From positions 1-40,493 of the forward strand of contig JABGYD010000054.1 in the NCBI GenBank assembly GCA_018675425.1: a stretch of 40,493 nt of DNA. Direction: 5' to 3'. The notes under the pieces are model-generated. The model did no database searches, was not told the origin of the DNA, and saw only the letters and a program-made list of their open reading frames with translations. Every line of letters begins with the position of its first letter. Position 1 is the stretch's first letter. The position numbers and the translations under genes were made by a program. Source of the DNA: Kordiimonadaceae bacterium. Its GTDB lineage: Bacteria > Pseudomonadota > Alphaproteobacteria > Sphingomonadales > Emcibacteraceae. Below are positions 28,511-36,588 of the stretch, one piece after another.

Positions 28511-29893
28511 ATGAAAAAAGATGACCTAACCAAAGGCCACATGGCATTGCATTTTCGAACTCTTGCCATACCAGCTGCTTTTGGAATGTTGTTTTCAACA
28601 CTTTATAATGTCGTAGACGTGTATTACGCTGGTATTCTTTCAACAGATGCGCAGGCTGGGCTTGCAATAGGATACCAGGCTTTTTTTATCCTTATGGCAA
28701 TTGGATTTGGTCTTAGCTCAGCGCTTAGCTCACTAGTTAGTAATGCCAAAGGTAGTGGCGATGATACTGTGGCTCAGCGTTACGTAGCGCAAGGGATAGC
28801 GTTCGGTGTGATTATCACTGGGTCATGCATGGTCATTGGCTGGTTTCTTGGGCCGAGACTGATTGATCTGGTCTCTGAACCCGGGGCGTATCGCGATGCA
28901 GCGTTGGGTTATTTTTATTGGCTAATTTTTGCTTTACCGGGATTTTTACTTGCATATGGTGGCAACGGAATCCTACAGGCACATGGAGATAGTCGCAGTA
29001 TGCAACGTGCGCTTATGTTGGCTTTTGTGGCCAACATTGCGCTTAATCCTCTCTTCATGTTCGGTCTGCCCGGCCTTTGGAATGGTATGGGGTTTAATGG
29101 CATCGCTGCGGCCACTATTATCAGTCAAACAGGGGTCATGGTCTATATTGTCAAGCGCATTTTTCAGCTTGATATTATGCAATCAGTAAAATTTGCGGCT
29201 TTCAGCCCGGACAAAGATAGCTTTAAAAACATTTTTGCACAGTTGTTGCCTGCAAGTTCGGCAATGATGGTCATGTTCATATCTGGTTTTGTTGTTCAGT
29301 TTGCTCTTAAGTCCTTTGGGGGGCATGCGGTTGCCGCTTATGGTGTGGCTATAAGAATAGAACAGATTTTGTTGTTACCAATCCTTGGTATGACGGGTGC
29401 TCTCTTGCCAATTGCAGGACAAAACTTTGGCGCGCAGAAATTTGACCGTGTACGATCAGCTCTAAAGTATTGTTGGGGTATAGGCTTTGCAATGACGGCT
29501 CTTGCAATGCCGATTTTACTGTTTGGTGGAAGCTTTGCAATGGCTTTGTTTAGCAATGATCCCGATGTGATTCGCGCAGGCAGCAGTTATCTGCGTGTTG
29601 ACGCCTTTTTATTCCCAATCTACATGATGCTTTTTTCAATAAATTCCCTTTTACAGTCATTCAAGCAAGCAATTTGGACACTCTGGATAAGCGTCTATCG
29701 TCAGGGGTTTGCTGTGGGGTTTTTTGTTTGGATGTTTATAAATTTTTTAGATTTTGGCGTTCAGGGTGTTTGGTTTGGCATTGCCACGGCAGTGACAAGT
29801 GGCTGGGTAATGTCTCTTATCATTGTCAGTAACGTTGCTAAAACACAAATGGGTGGGCTACTGCTAACACCACTGGTAAAGCCGTCCCAATAA
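28511..29893 (+). CDS. MATE-family multidrug/sodium antiporter
   Basis: A 460-residue inner-membrane protein with about twelve hydrophobic helices in two similar halves. Seen are the N-terminal IPAAFGMLFSTLYNVVDVYYAGIL, where the conserved Asp of MATE helix 2 lies, GIAAATIISQTGVMVYIVKRI and, in the second half, AIRIEQILLLPILGMTGALLPIAGQNFGAQKFDRVRSALKY, which is the strongest family signature. Such proteins export cationic drugs or metabolites by exchange with Na+ or H+. The substrate is unknown. Bases appear somewhat more G/C-rich than in flanking genes, judged by eye, which might reflect transfer. No strong ribosome binding site precedes the ATG at 28511. Confidence 0.9.
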   Translation: MKKDDLTKGHMALHFRTLAIPAAFGMLFSTLYNVVDVYYAGILSTDAQAGLAIGYQAFFILMAIGFGLSSALSSLVSNAKGSGDDTVAQRYVAQGIAFGVIITGSCMVIGWFLGPRLIDLVSEPGAYRDAALGYFYWLIFALPGFLLAYGGNGILQAHGDSRSMQRALMLAFVANIALNPLFMFGLPGLWNGMGFNGIAAATIISQTGVMVYIVKRIFQLDIMQSVKFAAFSPDKDSFKNIFAQLLPASSAMMVMFISGFVVQFALKSFGGHAVAAYGVAIRIEQILLLPILGMTGALLPIAGQNFGAQKFDRVRSALKYCWGIGFAMTALAMPILLFGGSFAMALFSNDPDVIRAGSSYLRVDAFLFPIYMMLFSINSLLQSFKQAIWTLWISVYRQGFAVGFFVWMFINFLDFGVQGVWFGIATAVTSGWVMSLIIVSNVAKTQMGGLLLTPLVKPSQ

Positions 29894-30105
29894 ATTAAAT
29901 AACATACCATAAATTGAATACGATTGCGATATAGAGCCACATATTTCTATAAAGTCTTTAAAAACATACCGAGGGGCCGCGCAGATGTTGTTGCGAGTAT
30001 TTTGTTCAGATTTAATTGTCCTGCACTATGATGCAAGTGCCCGGAATTAAAACTGCAATAAATTTTTTATATTTAATGATTAATTAATTATTTTGTTTAC
30101 ATGAA

Positions 30106-30132
30106 TTGCAATTATTGCCTAGCCGATATAAT
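30106..30132 (+). promoter_or_regulatory. Candidate promoter of the TPR gene
   Basis: A consensus -10 box TATAAT lies at 30127-30132, 36 bases before the ATG at 30169. The best -35 candidate, TTGCAA at 30106-30111, has a short 15-base spacer. The remainder of the 275-base gap after the MATE gene shows no gene. Confidence 0.45.
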
Positions 30133-30168
30133 GTCCTTGGAATAAATTAACGTAGAGAAGTAATTAGT

Positions 30169-31170
30169 ATGGGTAATCAAAAATCATTGTCTACCAAGGA
30201 CGCCTTAAAGTTTGCTAAGAAGGCTGAGGAAACTGGCGATAAGGAGAAAGCACAAAAATACTTTGAGGCAATTCTTACTACATATCCTGATAATGAAGAT
30301 GCAGTAATTGGAATAAAACGGCTTAATCCAAATAGCTTATTTCGAAGTGATATTGATGAGTTAAAGGAGCTCTTTAAAGAAAGTAAATTTTGGGAAGTTG
30401 AAGTTAAATGCAAAAATTATTTAGAACGTTACCCTGAAGTACAAGAACTGTATAGTTTACTCGGCCTGGTTATGGGCATTAAAGGGGCACATTCTGAAGC
30501 CTTATCACATTTTAAAAAAGCAGCTGAAATTACGCCACTTAACGTAAGCGTCCAATTTAATCTTGGTAATGCATTTAAATTTACTGGAAATAATAAATTA
30601 GCACTACAATCATTCATGCAGGCAATTAATATTGATCCAAAATATGTACCAGCTTTAAGTAACGCAGGACTAATTTTAATGGTTGAAAAAAAATATGATG
30701 CTGCCCTTGAGTTATTTACAGCGGCTGCTCACCTAATGCCAGATTCAGTTGAAGTGCTGTGTAACGTTGCAGGTGCATTGAGGGAAAAGGGGGAATATGA
30801 AATTGCCATTCACCACTATCATAAAGCAATAGAACTAGACGCTACTAATGCTCAGGTTTTTCTTGACATGGCCATGTGTGAAAAACTTAATGATAACCCT
30901 GCAGAGGCAAAAAATATTTATGAATTGATTACAACGGAAGATCCATTAAATACCGATGCTCATAATAGTTTTGGCAATTTTTTAAAAGAAACGGGTGCAG
31001 TAGAAGAAGCTATTTCTCATTATGAAAGAGCAATCGAACTAGAACCAACGAATCCGGCTCCTGTAAATAATCTTGGTATACTTTATCGGGATGACGGCCA
31101 GGATGATAAAGCTGAGGAAGTTTTTGAGTTAGCGCGCGAGAAGTTTCGTGAAGCAAAAAAGGTTCATTAA
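30169..31170 (+). CDS. Tetratricopeptide repeat protein
   Basis: A 333-residue soluble protein made almost wholly of TPR units, about eight. Clear examples are EALSHFKKAAEITPLNVSVQ, LALQSFMQAINIDPKYVPAL, AALELFTAAAHLMPDSVEVL, IAIHHYHKAIELDATNAQVF and EAISHYERAIELEPTNPAPV, each with the Gly/Ala, Tyr/Phe and Pro positions of the repeat. No signal peptide or catalytic domain was seen, so it is probably a cytoplasmic scaffold. Similar TPR regions lead sulfotransferase or glycosyltransferase domains in other alphaproteobacteria, but none is present here. Its partner is not evident. The DinB-like gene follows 34 bases downstream and may be cotranscribed. Confidence 0.9.
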   Translation: MGNQKSLSTKDALKFAKKAEETGDKEKAQKYFEAILTTYPDNEDAVIGIKRLNPNSLFRSDIDELKELFKESKFWEVEVKCKNYLERYPEVQELYSLLGLVMGIKGAHSEALSHFKKAAEITPLNVSVQFNLGNAFKFTGNNKLALQSFMQAINIDPKYVPALSNAGLILMVEKKYDAALELFTAAAHLMPDSVEVLCNVAGALREKGEYEIAIHHYHKAIELDATNAQVFLDMAMCEKLNDNPAEAKNIYELITTEDPLNTDAHNSFGNFLKETGAVEEAISHYERAIELEPTNPAPVNNLGILYRDDGQDDKAEEVFELAREKFREAKKVH

Positions 31171-31204
31171 TAATATTTAATTAACCTATTCCTAGGAGTT
31201 TAAA

Positions 31205-31738
31205 ATGACCATCATTCCGATGTCTGAATTTGAACGTTTTTTAATAATGTTTGATCGTATGTTTGATTTTGTAGAAACCTATGTGAAGAAAACTCCTAGT
31301 GACAAATACGAATGGATCCCAATTGATGGCCCAGGCGTAAGCTTTGGGGACAGGCTAGAAAATATAACTATAAAAGGGCTTTACGTGCACTTGACAACGT
31401 CTGAGGATGGCTTTATCCGTTCACTTATTTCAGCTGAGGATGGTGGTGAAATTCCCCTACCTATTAATCAACAGTTGACAAATGAAGTTTATGATGGCGA
31501 CTTTATCGCTATGGGACGTGATATACACGAAAACTGTATGGTCATGCTAAGGGGTATTAAAGTGACAGACCTGACAAAAACTGTTTGGTTTCAGGGGGGG
31601 GAATATAGTGCAATGGGGTTTCTGTGGGCTTTATATGCACACTACGCATACCATCTTGGTAATATTGACACATACATGCGCCAAGGTGATATGAAACCAA
31701 CTGCATTCTTCAATTTTCCTGAGAGTAAAATGGCTTAA
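31205..31738 (+). CDS. DinB-superfamily protein
   Basis: Encodes 177 residues consistent with a four-helix DinB fold. Three histidines fit the family metal site: His62 (LYVHLTTSED) and His146 and His150 (WALYAHYAYHLGNID). DinB-fold enzymes include mycothiol- and bacillithiol-dependent transferases and unassigned proteins. The substrate cannot be deduced, and this lineage probably uses glutathione rather than those thiols. The ATG at 31205 follows AGGAG by about seven bases (CTAGGAGTTTAAAATG). Its stop codon overlaps the last bases of the convergent CHMI-like gene by four bases. Confidence 0.75.
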   Translation: MTIIPMSEFERFLIMFDRMFDFVETYVKKTPSDKYEWIPIDGPGVSFGDRLENITIKGLYVHLTTSEDGFIRSLISAEDGGEIPLPINQQLTNEVYDGDFIAMGRDIHENCMVMLRGIKVTDLTKTVWFQGGEYSAMGFLWALYAHYAYHLGNIDTYMRQGDMKPTAFFNFPESKMA

Positions 31739-32085
31739 AGGCTTCCATTTATATGCTTCCCATAACTTCTAATATCCATATCTATTACTTCTAAGGTTAA
31801 TGACTTTGTCTGTCCAATATGGGGTTTAATACATTCAATCATATAATTAGAAATTTCTTTCTTTTGCTCTATTGTGCGCCCAGATAGAATTCTGAGCTTA
31901 ATATGAATATAATCATTAGGGTTAAGACCGGATTTATAGAATTCAAATGGAATTGCCCGAACTTTGATAGCATTAGAGTTAAAAATACCACTATTTACAA
32001 CCCCCTCGTAGACAACATCAACTAATTTTGAAATCTTAATTTTGTTCTCTACACCTCGAGTATATTCTATTATGCAGTGCGGCAT
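31735..32085 (-). CDS. hpaF: 5-carboxymethyl-2-hydroxymuconate isomerase-like tautomerase
   Basis: A 116-residue protein starting MPHCIIEYTRGVE, so Pro2 becomes the N-terminal catalytic proline after methionine removal, as in the tautomerase superfamily. The body (VRAIPFEFYKSG, DYIHIKLRILSGRTIEQKKEISNYMIECIKPHIG) matches the CHMI family in length and motif. CHMI isomerises a ring-cleavage intermediate in homoprotocatechuate degradation. No other gene of that pathway is adjacent, so this may be a stand-alone tautomerase with another substrate, and the symbol is given on family grounds. It is divergent from the VOC lipoprotein gene and tail-overlaps the DinB-like gene. Confidence 0.8.
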   Translation of the reverse strand: MPHCIIEYTRGVENKIKISKLVDVVYEGVVNSGIFNSNAIKVRAIPFEFYKSGLNPNDYIHIKLRILSGRTIEQKKEISNYMIECIKPHIGQTKSLTLEVIDMDIRSYGKHINGSL

Positions 32086-32247
32086 TTGTATTGGTTCCCT
32101 ATAAATGATTTAATTTACTTTTAAAATTATTTGCAGAAACTACTATACAGTTTGTTGATATGTCAATTGGGACTAAAACTGTCAATGAAGTGATTGCTAT
32201 TATTACCGGGTGTTAGTAAAGTTTAGAAAAAAAAATTAGAGAGAAAA

Positions 32248-33252
32248 ATGATGCTTAAAATTTTAACCAAGTTTTTTATTATTATTACTTTTATTTTAGT
32301 CTGTGGCTGTTCAAATAATAGTGAAAGTGAAAATAATAATATAGTCATGGACGATACTAAAGAAATAATGAGGGACATCATTGGCAACAATGCTTACTTA
32401 TATTATAAAAACTACAATGACGCTGTTAATTTTTATCATAATACGATGGGATTTAAGAATGTTTTTGAATTTCCGGACTTTGCTATAATCTTTCAAACAT
32501 CCCCGACTACGTTTATTACGGTTGTAAATGACAATGGTCGTGGAATGCATTCGGCTGATGAACCAAAAACGATAGCAATCGCACTCCTTACAGATCAGAT
32601 TGATGCTTGGTACGAATATGCTGTATCTCAAAATATGGATATTAGAAACCCACCAAAACCTCTTGGTGACAGCCCACATAATGGTTTTCTCGTAACTGAT
32701 CCTGGTGGCTATATTCTCGAATTTGAATATTTTGCACCACACCCAGAGAATTCTAAATTGATACCGTTATTAGAAGTTTCTGAGAATATTTATTTAGATA
32801 TTGGTCAGCAAAGTAGCCGACCAACTGAGCTTGGCTTTAAGGGAAGTATTTATTGGCTTTATCATAAAGACGCAAAAGAGGCTGCAGACTTTTATAGTAA
32901 TGTTATGGGTTTGAAAATGATTGTAGAGCAGCCATTTTCAGACATCTATACGTCATCACGCACCGGCTATATTGGTCTTGTTCTTGACGGCAGGGGTATT
33001 CATCCGGCAAGTCATGATAAGGCTGTAAATGTAGGGTTTATGACTACAAATGCACAGGCCTGGTTTGACCACCTTAAGAATGAACCATCCTTTAAACTAA
33101 GAACTGAGGAACTTTTTAACGAAAGTGGAGAAGATGGCACAGTTCTTATTGATATTGTGATTGGGTATGATCCTGACAATTATTATATCGAAATAGATGA
33201 ATTTCTAGATGTTGAAGCTAATAAGGCAATTAGAGCCGCTCTTAGTCAGTAG
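32248..33252 (+). CDS. Exported lipoprotein with two VOC (glyoxalase-like) domains
   Basis: Encodes 334 residues. A hydrophobic N-terminal segment ends in VCGC, so Cys21 is the probable lipidated residue (Cys at -2 is somewhat atypical for a lipobox). Two related domains follow: the first, near 45-165, includes NAYLYYKNYNDAVNFYHNTMGFKNV and ends PGGYILEFEY; the second, near 195-320, includes GSIYWLYHKDAKEAADFYSNVMGLKMI and ends DNYYIEIDEF. Both match the VOC fold, with Glu near each end as in metal-binding members. VOC proteins include dioxygenases, glyoxalases and resistance proteins; which applies is unknown. An envelope location is unusual for the fold. Start: first ATG of ATGATG after GAGAG. 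Confidence 0.78.
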   Translation: MMLKILTKFFIIITFILVCGCSNNSESENNNIVMDDTKEIMRDIIGNNAYLYYKNYNDAVNFYHNTMGFKNVFEFPDFAIIFQTSPTTFITVVNDNGRGMHSADEPKTIAIALLTDQIDAWYEYAVSQNMDIRNPPKPLGDSPHNGFLVTDPGGYILEFEYFAPHPENSKLIPLLEVSENIYLDIGQQSSRPTELGFKGSIYWLYHKDAKEAADFYSNVMGLKMIVEQPFSDIYTSSRTGYIGLVLDGRGIHPASHDKAVNVGFMTTNAQAWFDHLKNEPSFKLRTEELFNESGEDGTVLIDIVIGYDPDNYYIEIDEFLDVEANKAIRAALSQ

Positions 33253-33288
33253 TTTTTAAGTGTCTTCTTAATTTTCAAGTGTGTAAAC

Positions 33289-34422
33289 TTACCAACCATT
33301 GCAACGAGGCCATTTCTCTATCTTTTTTTCATTTTGATTAATTACATTATAGCTGTCATATGCAGCGGCAGTCATACAAGCATGGTTAGGTAAAATACGA
33401 AGTTTTGTACCTATAAAAAATTTATCATAATCAAGGTCTGTACCGTCTTGGGTAGTAATTATGCCATGTTCTTGGTTGGCTCCTTTTACAAATAAGTTTT
33501 CTATCAATTTACCATTAAGGTCACAGACAAGACCATATCCACAATCAAAATCCGTACCATGCGTGGATTGGTCTTTGGAGAGTGCCATACCACCTGCATC
33601 TGTTATTATATGATTTTGATTTTTTTTATGGCTAATAATAGTAGTGAGGACAGATAGTGCCAGTTGGTCCTTTTCACAAACATTCCTGCCGGATTGAAAT
33701 AAATCTTGAAAGACGTAAACACCCGCACGAAATTCAGTAACTCCATTAAGGTTTTTTGCAAAGGTTGCTGTTGGCGTAGAGCCACAGCTGATTATACTGC
33801 AAGGAATACCTTTAGCCCTTATGTTATTCGCAGCCTTGACTATTAATGACCGTTCACCTTCAGCGGCATTTATTAAATCTTCTTCAGTATGGCAAGTATA
33901 ACTTTCACCAGCGTGCGTAAGAACACCAGAAAATTCTGAGTGCTGCCCTTCATGTAGAATACGAGCAATTTCAATAACGGCTGGATCATCAGGGCTTTTA
34001 CCTGCACGGTGCATATCTACATCTATTTCAATCAGAACACGGTATTTACCAGTAAAATTCAAATTCTGATTGTTCAGCGCTTTGGCAACACCTAGATCGT
34101 CAATTAGCAATTTTAAATCTACTCCACGACTTAATAAGGCATTAACGCGAGGTAATTTTGAAGGAACTATAGAGACGGCGTAAATGATGTCTCTAAAGCC
34201 TGCGTCAGCAAAATATTCTGCTTCACGAAGTGTCGAGACAGTGATAGGACCTATCATTCCATCATTAATTAATAGAGCAATTGGAATACATTTCGTTGTT
34301 TTGACATGAGGTCGAAAGCTGATCCCAAGTTTTTTACTCCTTTGGTTCATTCTATTAATATTGTCAGTAAGCTTTTGTTTGTCAATAAGGAGGCAAGGGG
34401 TAAACAGATCATCAAATAACAT
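33289..34422 (-). CDS. DSD1-family PLP enzyme (D-serine dehydratase / D-threonine aldolase-like)
   Basis: A 377-residue enzyme of the alanine-racemase-like fold III. The PLP lysine is Lys41 in FRPHVKTTK; SCGSTPTATF binds the cofactor phosphate. The C terminus has NHACMTAA, where His347 and Cys349 match the zinc ligands of eukaryotic D-serine dehydratase, and ends with the family motif WPRCNGW. Such enzymes cleave D-3-hydroxy amino acids (D-threonine, D-serine, 3-hydroxyaspartate); the exact substrate is not deducible. There is no signal peptide, so it is cytoplasmic. It is convergent with the VOC gene and divergent from the Tat-exported PLP enzyme at 34729. That second PLP enzyme next door suggests shared amino-acid substrates, which is inference. 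Confidence 0.88.
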   Translation of the reverse strand: MLFDDLFTPCLLIDKQKLTDNINRMNQRSKKLGISFRPHVKTTKCIPIALLINDGMIGPITVSTLREAEYFADAGFRDIIYAVSIVPSKLPRVNALLSRGVDLKLLIDDLGVAKALNNQNLNFTGKYRVLIEIDVDMHRAGKSPDDPAVIEIARILHEGQHSEFSGVLTHAGESYTCHTEEDLINAAEGERSLIVKAANNIRAKGIPCSIISCGSTPTATFAKNLNGVTEFRAGVYVFQDLFQSGRNVCEKDQLALSVLTTIISHKKNQNHIITDAGGMALSKDQSTHGTDFDCGYGLVCDLNGKLIENLFVKGANQEHGIITTQDGTDLDYDKFFIGTKLRILPNHACMTAAAYDSYNVINQNEKKIEKWPRCNGW

Positions 34423-34550
34423 TTATTTTTCCGCTTCATAAAAGTCTATAACGAATAAGTAGATAGTTTTAAGTTATATAAATTATGTGTATTTGTAACT
34501 ATTTAAATCCTAGTCTGGCTATATAGTTTTAATGTTTGTTTGACTTTCTT

Positions 34551-34556
34551 TATAAT
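34551..34556 (+). promoter_or_regulatory. Consensus -10 box upstream of the Tat-exported PLP enzyme
   Basis: TATAAT at 34551-34556 lies about 170 bases before the ATG at 34729. The corresponding -35 position (around 34528-34533) is only weakly similar to TTGACA. It would give a leader of about 165 bases containing the palindrome and hairpin described next. Confidence 0.4.
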
Positions 34557-34619
34557 GGGTGAGATCCTTTCCCCTTCCTAATATTACGGTGAGGTGCTAT
34601 AAAACATCATCTTTGGGAA

Positions 34620-34670
34620 AAATATGAATTCATATTTATAAGTACTCTAAAACCTAATCCTTATAGGTTT
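34620..34670 (+). promoter_or_regulatory. 18-base palindrome and hairpin in the leader of the Tat-exported PLP enzyme
   Basis: The 306-base gap 34423-34728 carries no gene but holds AAATATGAATTCATATTT (34620-34637), a perfect palindrome. It is followed 12 bases later by a seven-base stem, AAACCTA (34650-34656) with TAGGTTT (34664-34670). The first is a candidate operator. The second has no T-run, so it is a regulatory or incidental hairpin rather than a terminator. Confidence 0.4.
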
Positions 34671-34728
34671 GAATACAAAGGTTTAATCGGCTTTTTAAGC
34701 TACGGGAATTATTTTAAAGGATTACAAA

Positions 34729-36111
34729 ATGAAAAAATTTAAGGGAACAAATCGCAGGAATTTTATGAAGGGTGCTGCTGGCGTTACTGCTCTTTTGTCT
34801 GCTGCGGGAACCTCTAGTGCACTAGCTATGGGACAATCAAGAGGGGGATCGAGTAAGGGTTATGATTTTGATGAAATTTATAGTCGTATTGGTGTAAATT
34901 CAGTCAAATGGGACAATGCAATCCGTCGTTATGGTAAAGATAAAATTACAGTACCAATGGGCATTGCTGATCTTGATTTTAGACAACATCCTGCTGTTGT
35001 AAAAGCTCTCCAAAATAGAGCTACATATGATAATTATGGTTACGAAACTTTACCTTCAAGTTATTATGATGCGATTGTTAACTGGAATAAAGACCGTTAC
35101 GGTATCGAAGTTAAGCGCGAATGGATTAGAAATTCTGCAGCTCTAAAGCCAGGTATGATCTCTTCTATGCGAGGCCTGAACCCTGCTAAGGGTAAAGTTA
35201 TACTTCAAACACCGACTTATTCTGGCTTTAAGGGTGCTGTATCTAAAGCAGGTATGAGGGTTGAAATGAACCCAATGAAGAAAATTGACGGTCGCTGGCA
35301 TATGGATCTTGAAGATCTAGCGGAACGGCTTGATTATGAGACTAAATGCCTCATTCTCTGTAATCCTAATAATCCTTCAGGGGAGTGCTGGACGGCAGAT
35401 GAGCTTCGGGCACTTGGTGATCTTTGTATCAGCCGTGGCGTTACTGTTCTTGCGGACGAAATTCATTGTGATTACGTGAACAAGGGTCATAAGTTTGTGC
35501 CATATTCATCTATTGGTGAAAAATATGCTGAAACAAGTATTACCTATCGTTCTCCTTCCAAGACGTTTGGTCATGCCAATCTAAAAGTTGCATACTTTTA
35601 TACCCAAAATCAAGATTTGATGGATGCAACTATGATTGGTGGCGGTCATGACGCTGGTTGTAACGCATTTGGATTAATTGCCTGTCAAACAGCATTTGAA
35701 GAAGGTGCTGAGTGGGTAGATGATGTTGCTGAATATGTTGATTCAAACTTTGATTATCTTGTGGAATATGTAAATACTGCTGGTAATTTATCAGGTATTG
35801 AATACTCAAAGCCTGAAGGAACGTATCTTGCTTGGCTTGATTGTAATGGCCTTATGGAAAAGGTATCTGGTCCAGAACAAATGCGGGCTTATCATGACGC
35901 CCAACGTGATGCTGGTCGGAGACATTCTGGCTTAACTCGTGAGGGTTGTATGGGGGAGTGGATAGTTCAGAACTCAGGAGTTCAACTAAATTCGGGCTCT
36001 TCTTATGGTATTGGTTCTGATGGCTTCATGCGTATGAATGTAGCAGTTCCGCTTTCAAGCCTTAAAACTGCGCTTGATAGTTTAAATACAGCAATTAAAA
36101 AATTAGGTTAA
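34729..36111 (+). CDS. Tat-exported PLP-dependent aminotransferase-fold enzyme (MalY/PatB-like)
   Basis: Encodes 460 residues. Residues 7-14 (TNRRNFMK) are a twin-arginine motif, followed by a hydrophobic h-region and ALAMGQ, a plausible signal-peptidase site. The rest is a fold-type I enzyme: MGIADLDFRQHPAV, NPNNPSGE (213 onward), Asp243 in LADEIHCDY, and PLP Lys278 in SPSKTFGH. The ADLDF segment and overall order resemble MalY/PatB cystathionine beta-lyases more than general aminotransferases. Because Tat exports folded proteins, the PLP cofactor would be inserted in the cytoplasm and carried out. The likely products are pyruvate, ammonia and a thiol via an enamine, but the substrate is unproven. 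Two exported RidA genes lie downstream on the other strand. Confidence 0.85.
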   Translation: MKKFKGTNRRNFMKGAAGVTALLSAAGTSSALAMGQSRGGSSKGYDFDEIYSRIGVNSVKWDNAIRRYGKDKITVPMGIADLDFRQHPAVVKALQNRATYDNYGYETLPSSYYDAIVNWNKDRYGIEVKREWIRNSAALKPGMISSMRGLNPAKGKVILQTPTYSGFKGAVSKAGMRVEMNPMKKIDGRWHMDLEDLAERLDYETKCLILCNPNNPSGECWTADELRALGDLCISRGVTVLADEIHCDYVNKGHKFVPYSSIGEKYAETSITYRSPSKTFGHANLKVAYFYTQNQDLMDATMIGGGHDAGCNAFGLIACQTAFEEGAEWVDDVAEYVDSNFDYLVEYVNTAGNLSGIEYSKPEGTYLAWLDCNGLMEKVSGPEQMRAYHDAQRDAGRRHSGLTREGCMGEWIVQNSGVQLNSGSSYGIGSDGFMRMNVAVPLSSLKTALDSLNTAIKKLG

Positions 36112-36134
36112 TATCCTAAAATAAAAATAATGAT

Positions 36135-36164
36135 AGGCCGTTTCCTAATTGGAAGCGGCCTTTT
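36135..36164 (+). terminator. Strong intrinsic terminator after the Tat-exported PLP enzyme
   Basis: AGGCCGTTTCC (36135-36145) pairs with GGAAGCGGCCT (36151-36161) with one G-U pair and a five-base loop, followed by TTTT. It ends the plus-strand message. It lies in the convergent region before the DksA-like gene and might serve that strand weakly too. Confidence 0.88.
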
Positions 36165-36240
36165 ATAATGTTTGTTAACAAAAACTATTATTTTTAAAAA
36201 ATATTGACAATATAGAATTTGGAACTGATAGTTAACCTTA

Positions 36241-36588
36241 CTAATTTTCTCGATTTGCGCATTTTTTACACAATACGATTGATGGATCAAAAATAAGTCG
36301 TTTTTCATTGATTGTCTCGCCGCATTTAACGCAATATCCGTATTCCTCATCGTAGCCTGTTATTCGTTCAAGCGCGCTTTTAATACGTAGCAATTCGTGA
36401 TTACGACGCCTTTTTACTTCTTCGGCCATGGCTTGGCCCTGCATGGCGTCCATGCGGCTGAGCCGTCCGACTGATGTTTGGTCGAGTTTGACGGGGGCCA
36501 CGTCTTCTTTATGGTTCGTTATAAGTGTTAAAAGCTCCTCCTGTCTTTCAAGGAGAAGCCTTTTATATTTATTGTTGTCAATAGACAC
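36241..36588 (-). CDS. TraR/DksA-family zinc-finger protein
   Basis: A 115-residue protein with a long N-terminal helical hairpin (KRLLLERQEELLTLI ... SRMDAMQGQAMAEEVKRRRNHEL) and a C-terminal zinc finger formed by Cys86, Cys89, Cys107 and Cys110 (CVKCGE and CKKC). The coiled-coil tip carries SRMDAMQ. DksA/TraR proteins bind the RNA polymerase secondary channel; whether this short member does so is untested. It starts at GTG 36588, and the TAG stop of the lipoprotein RidA gene overlaps that GTG by one base, so translation is probably coupled. This suggests co-regulation with the RidA pair. Confidence 0.85.
   Translation of the reverse strand: MSIDNNKYKRLLLERQEELLTLITNHKEDVAPVKLDQTSVGRLSRMDAMQGQAMAEEVKRRRNHELLRIKSALERITGYDEEYGYCVKCGETINEKRLIFDPSIVLCKKCANREN

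Noticed and set aside
34650-34670. Riboswitch in the leader of the Tat-exported PLP enzyme
   Set aside because: Only one seven-base hairpin and a DNA palindrome are present; no conserved riboswitch core (such as SAM, glycine or cobalamin) was recognised.
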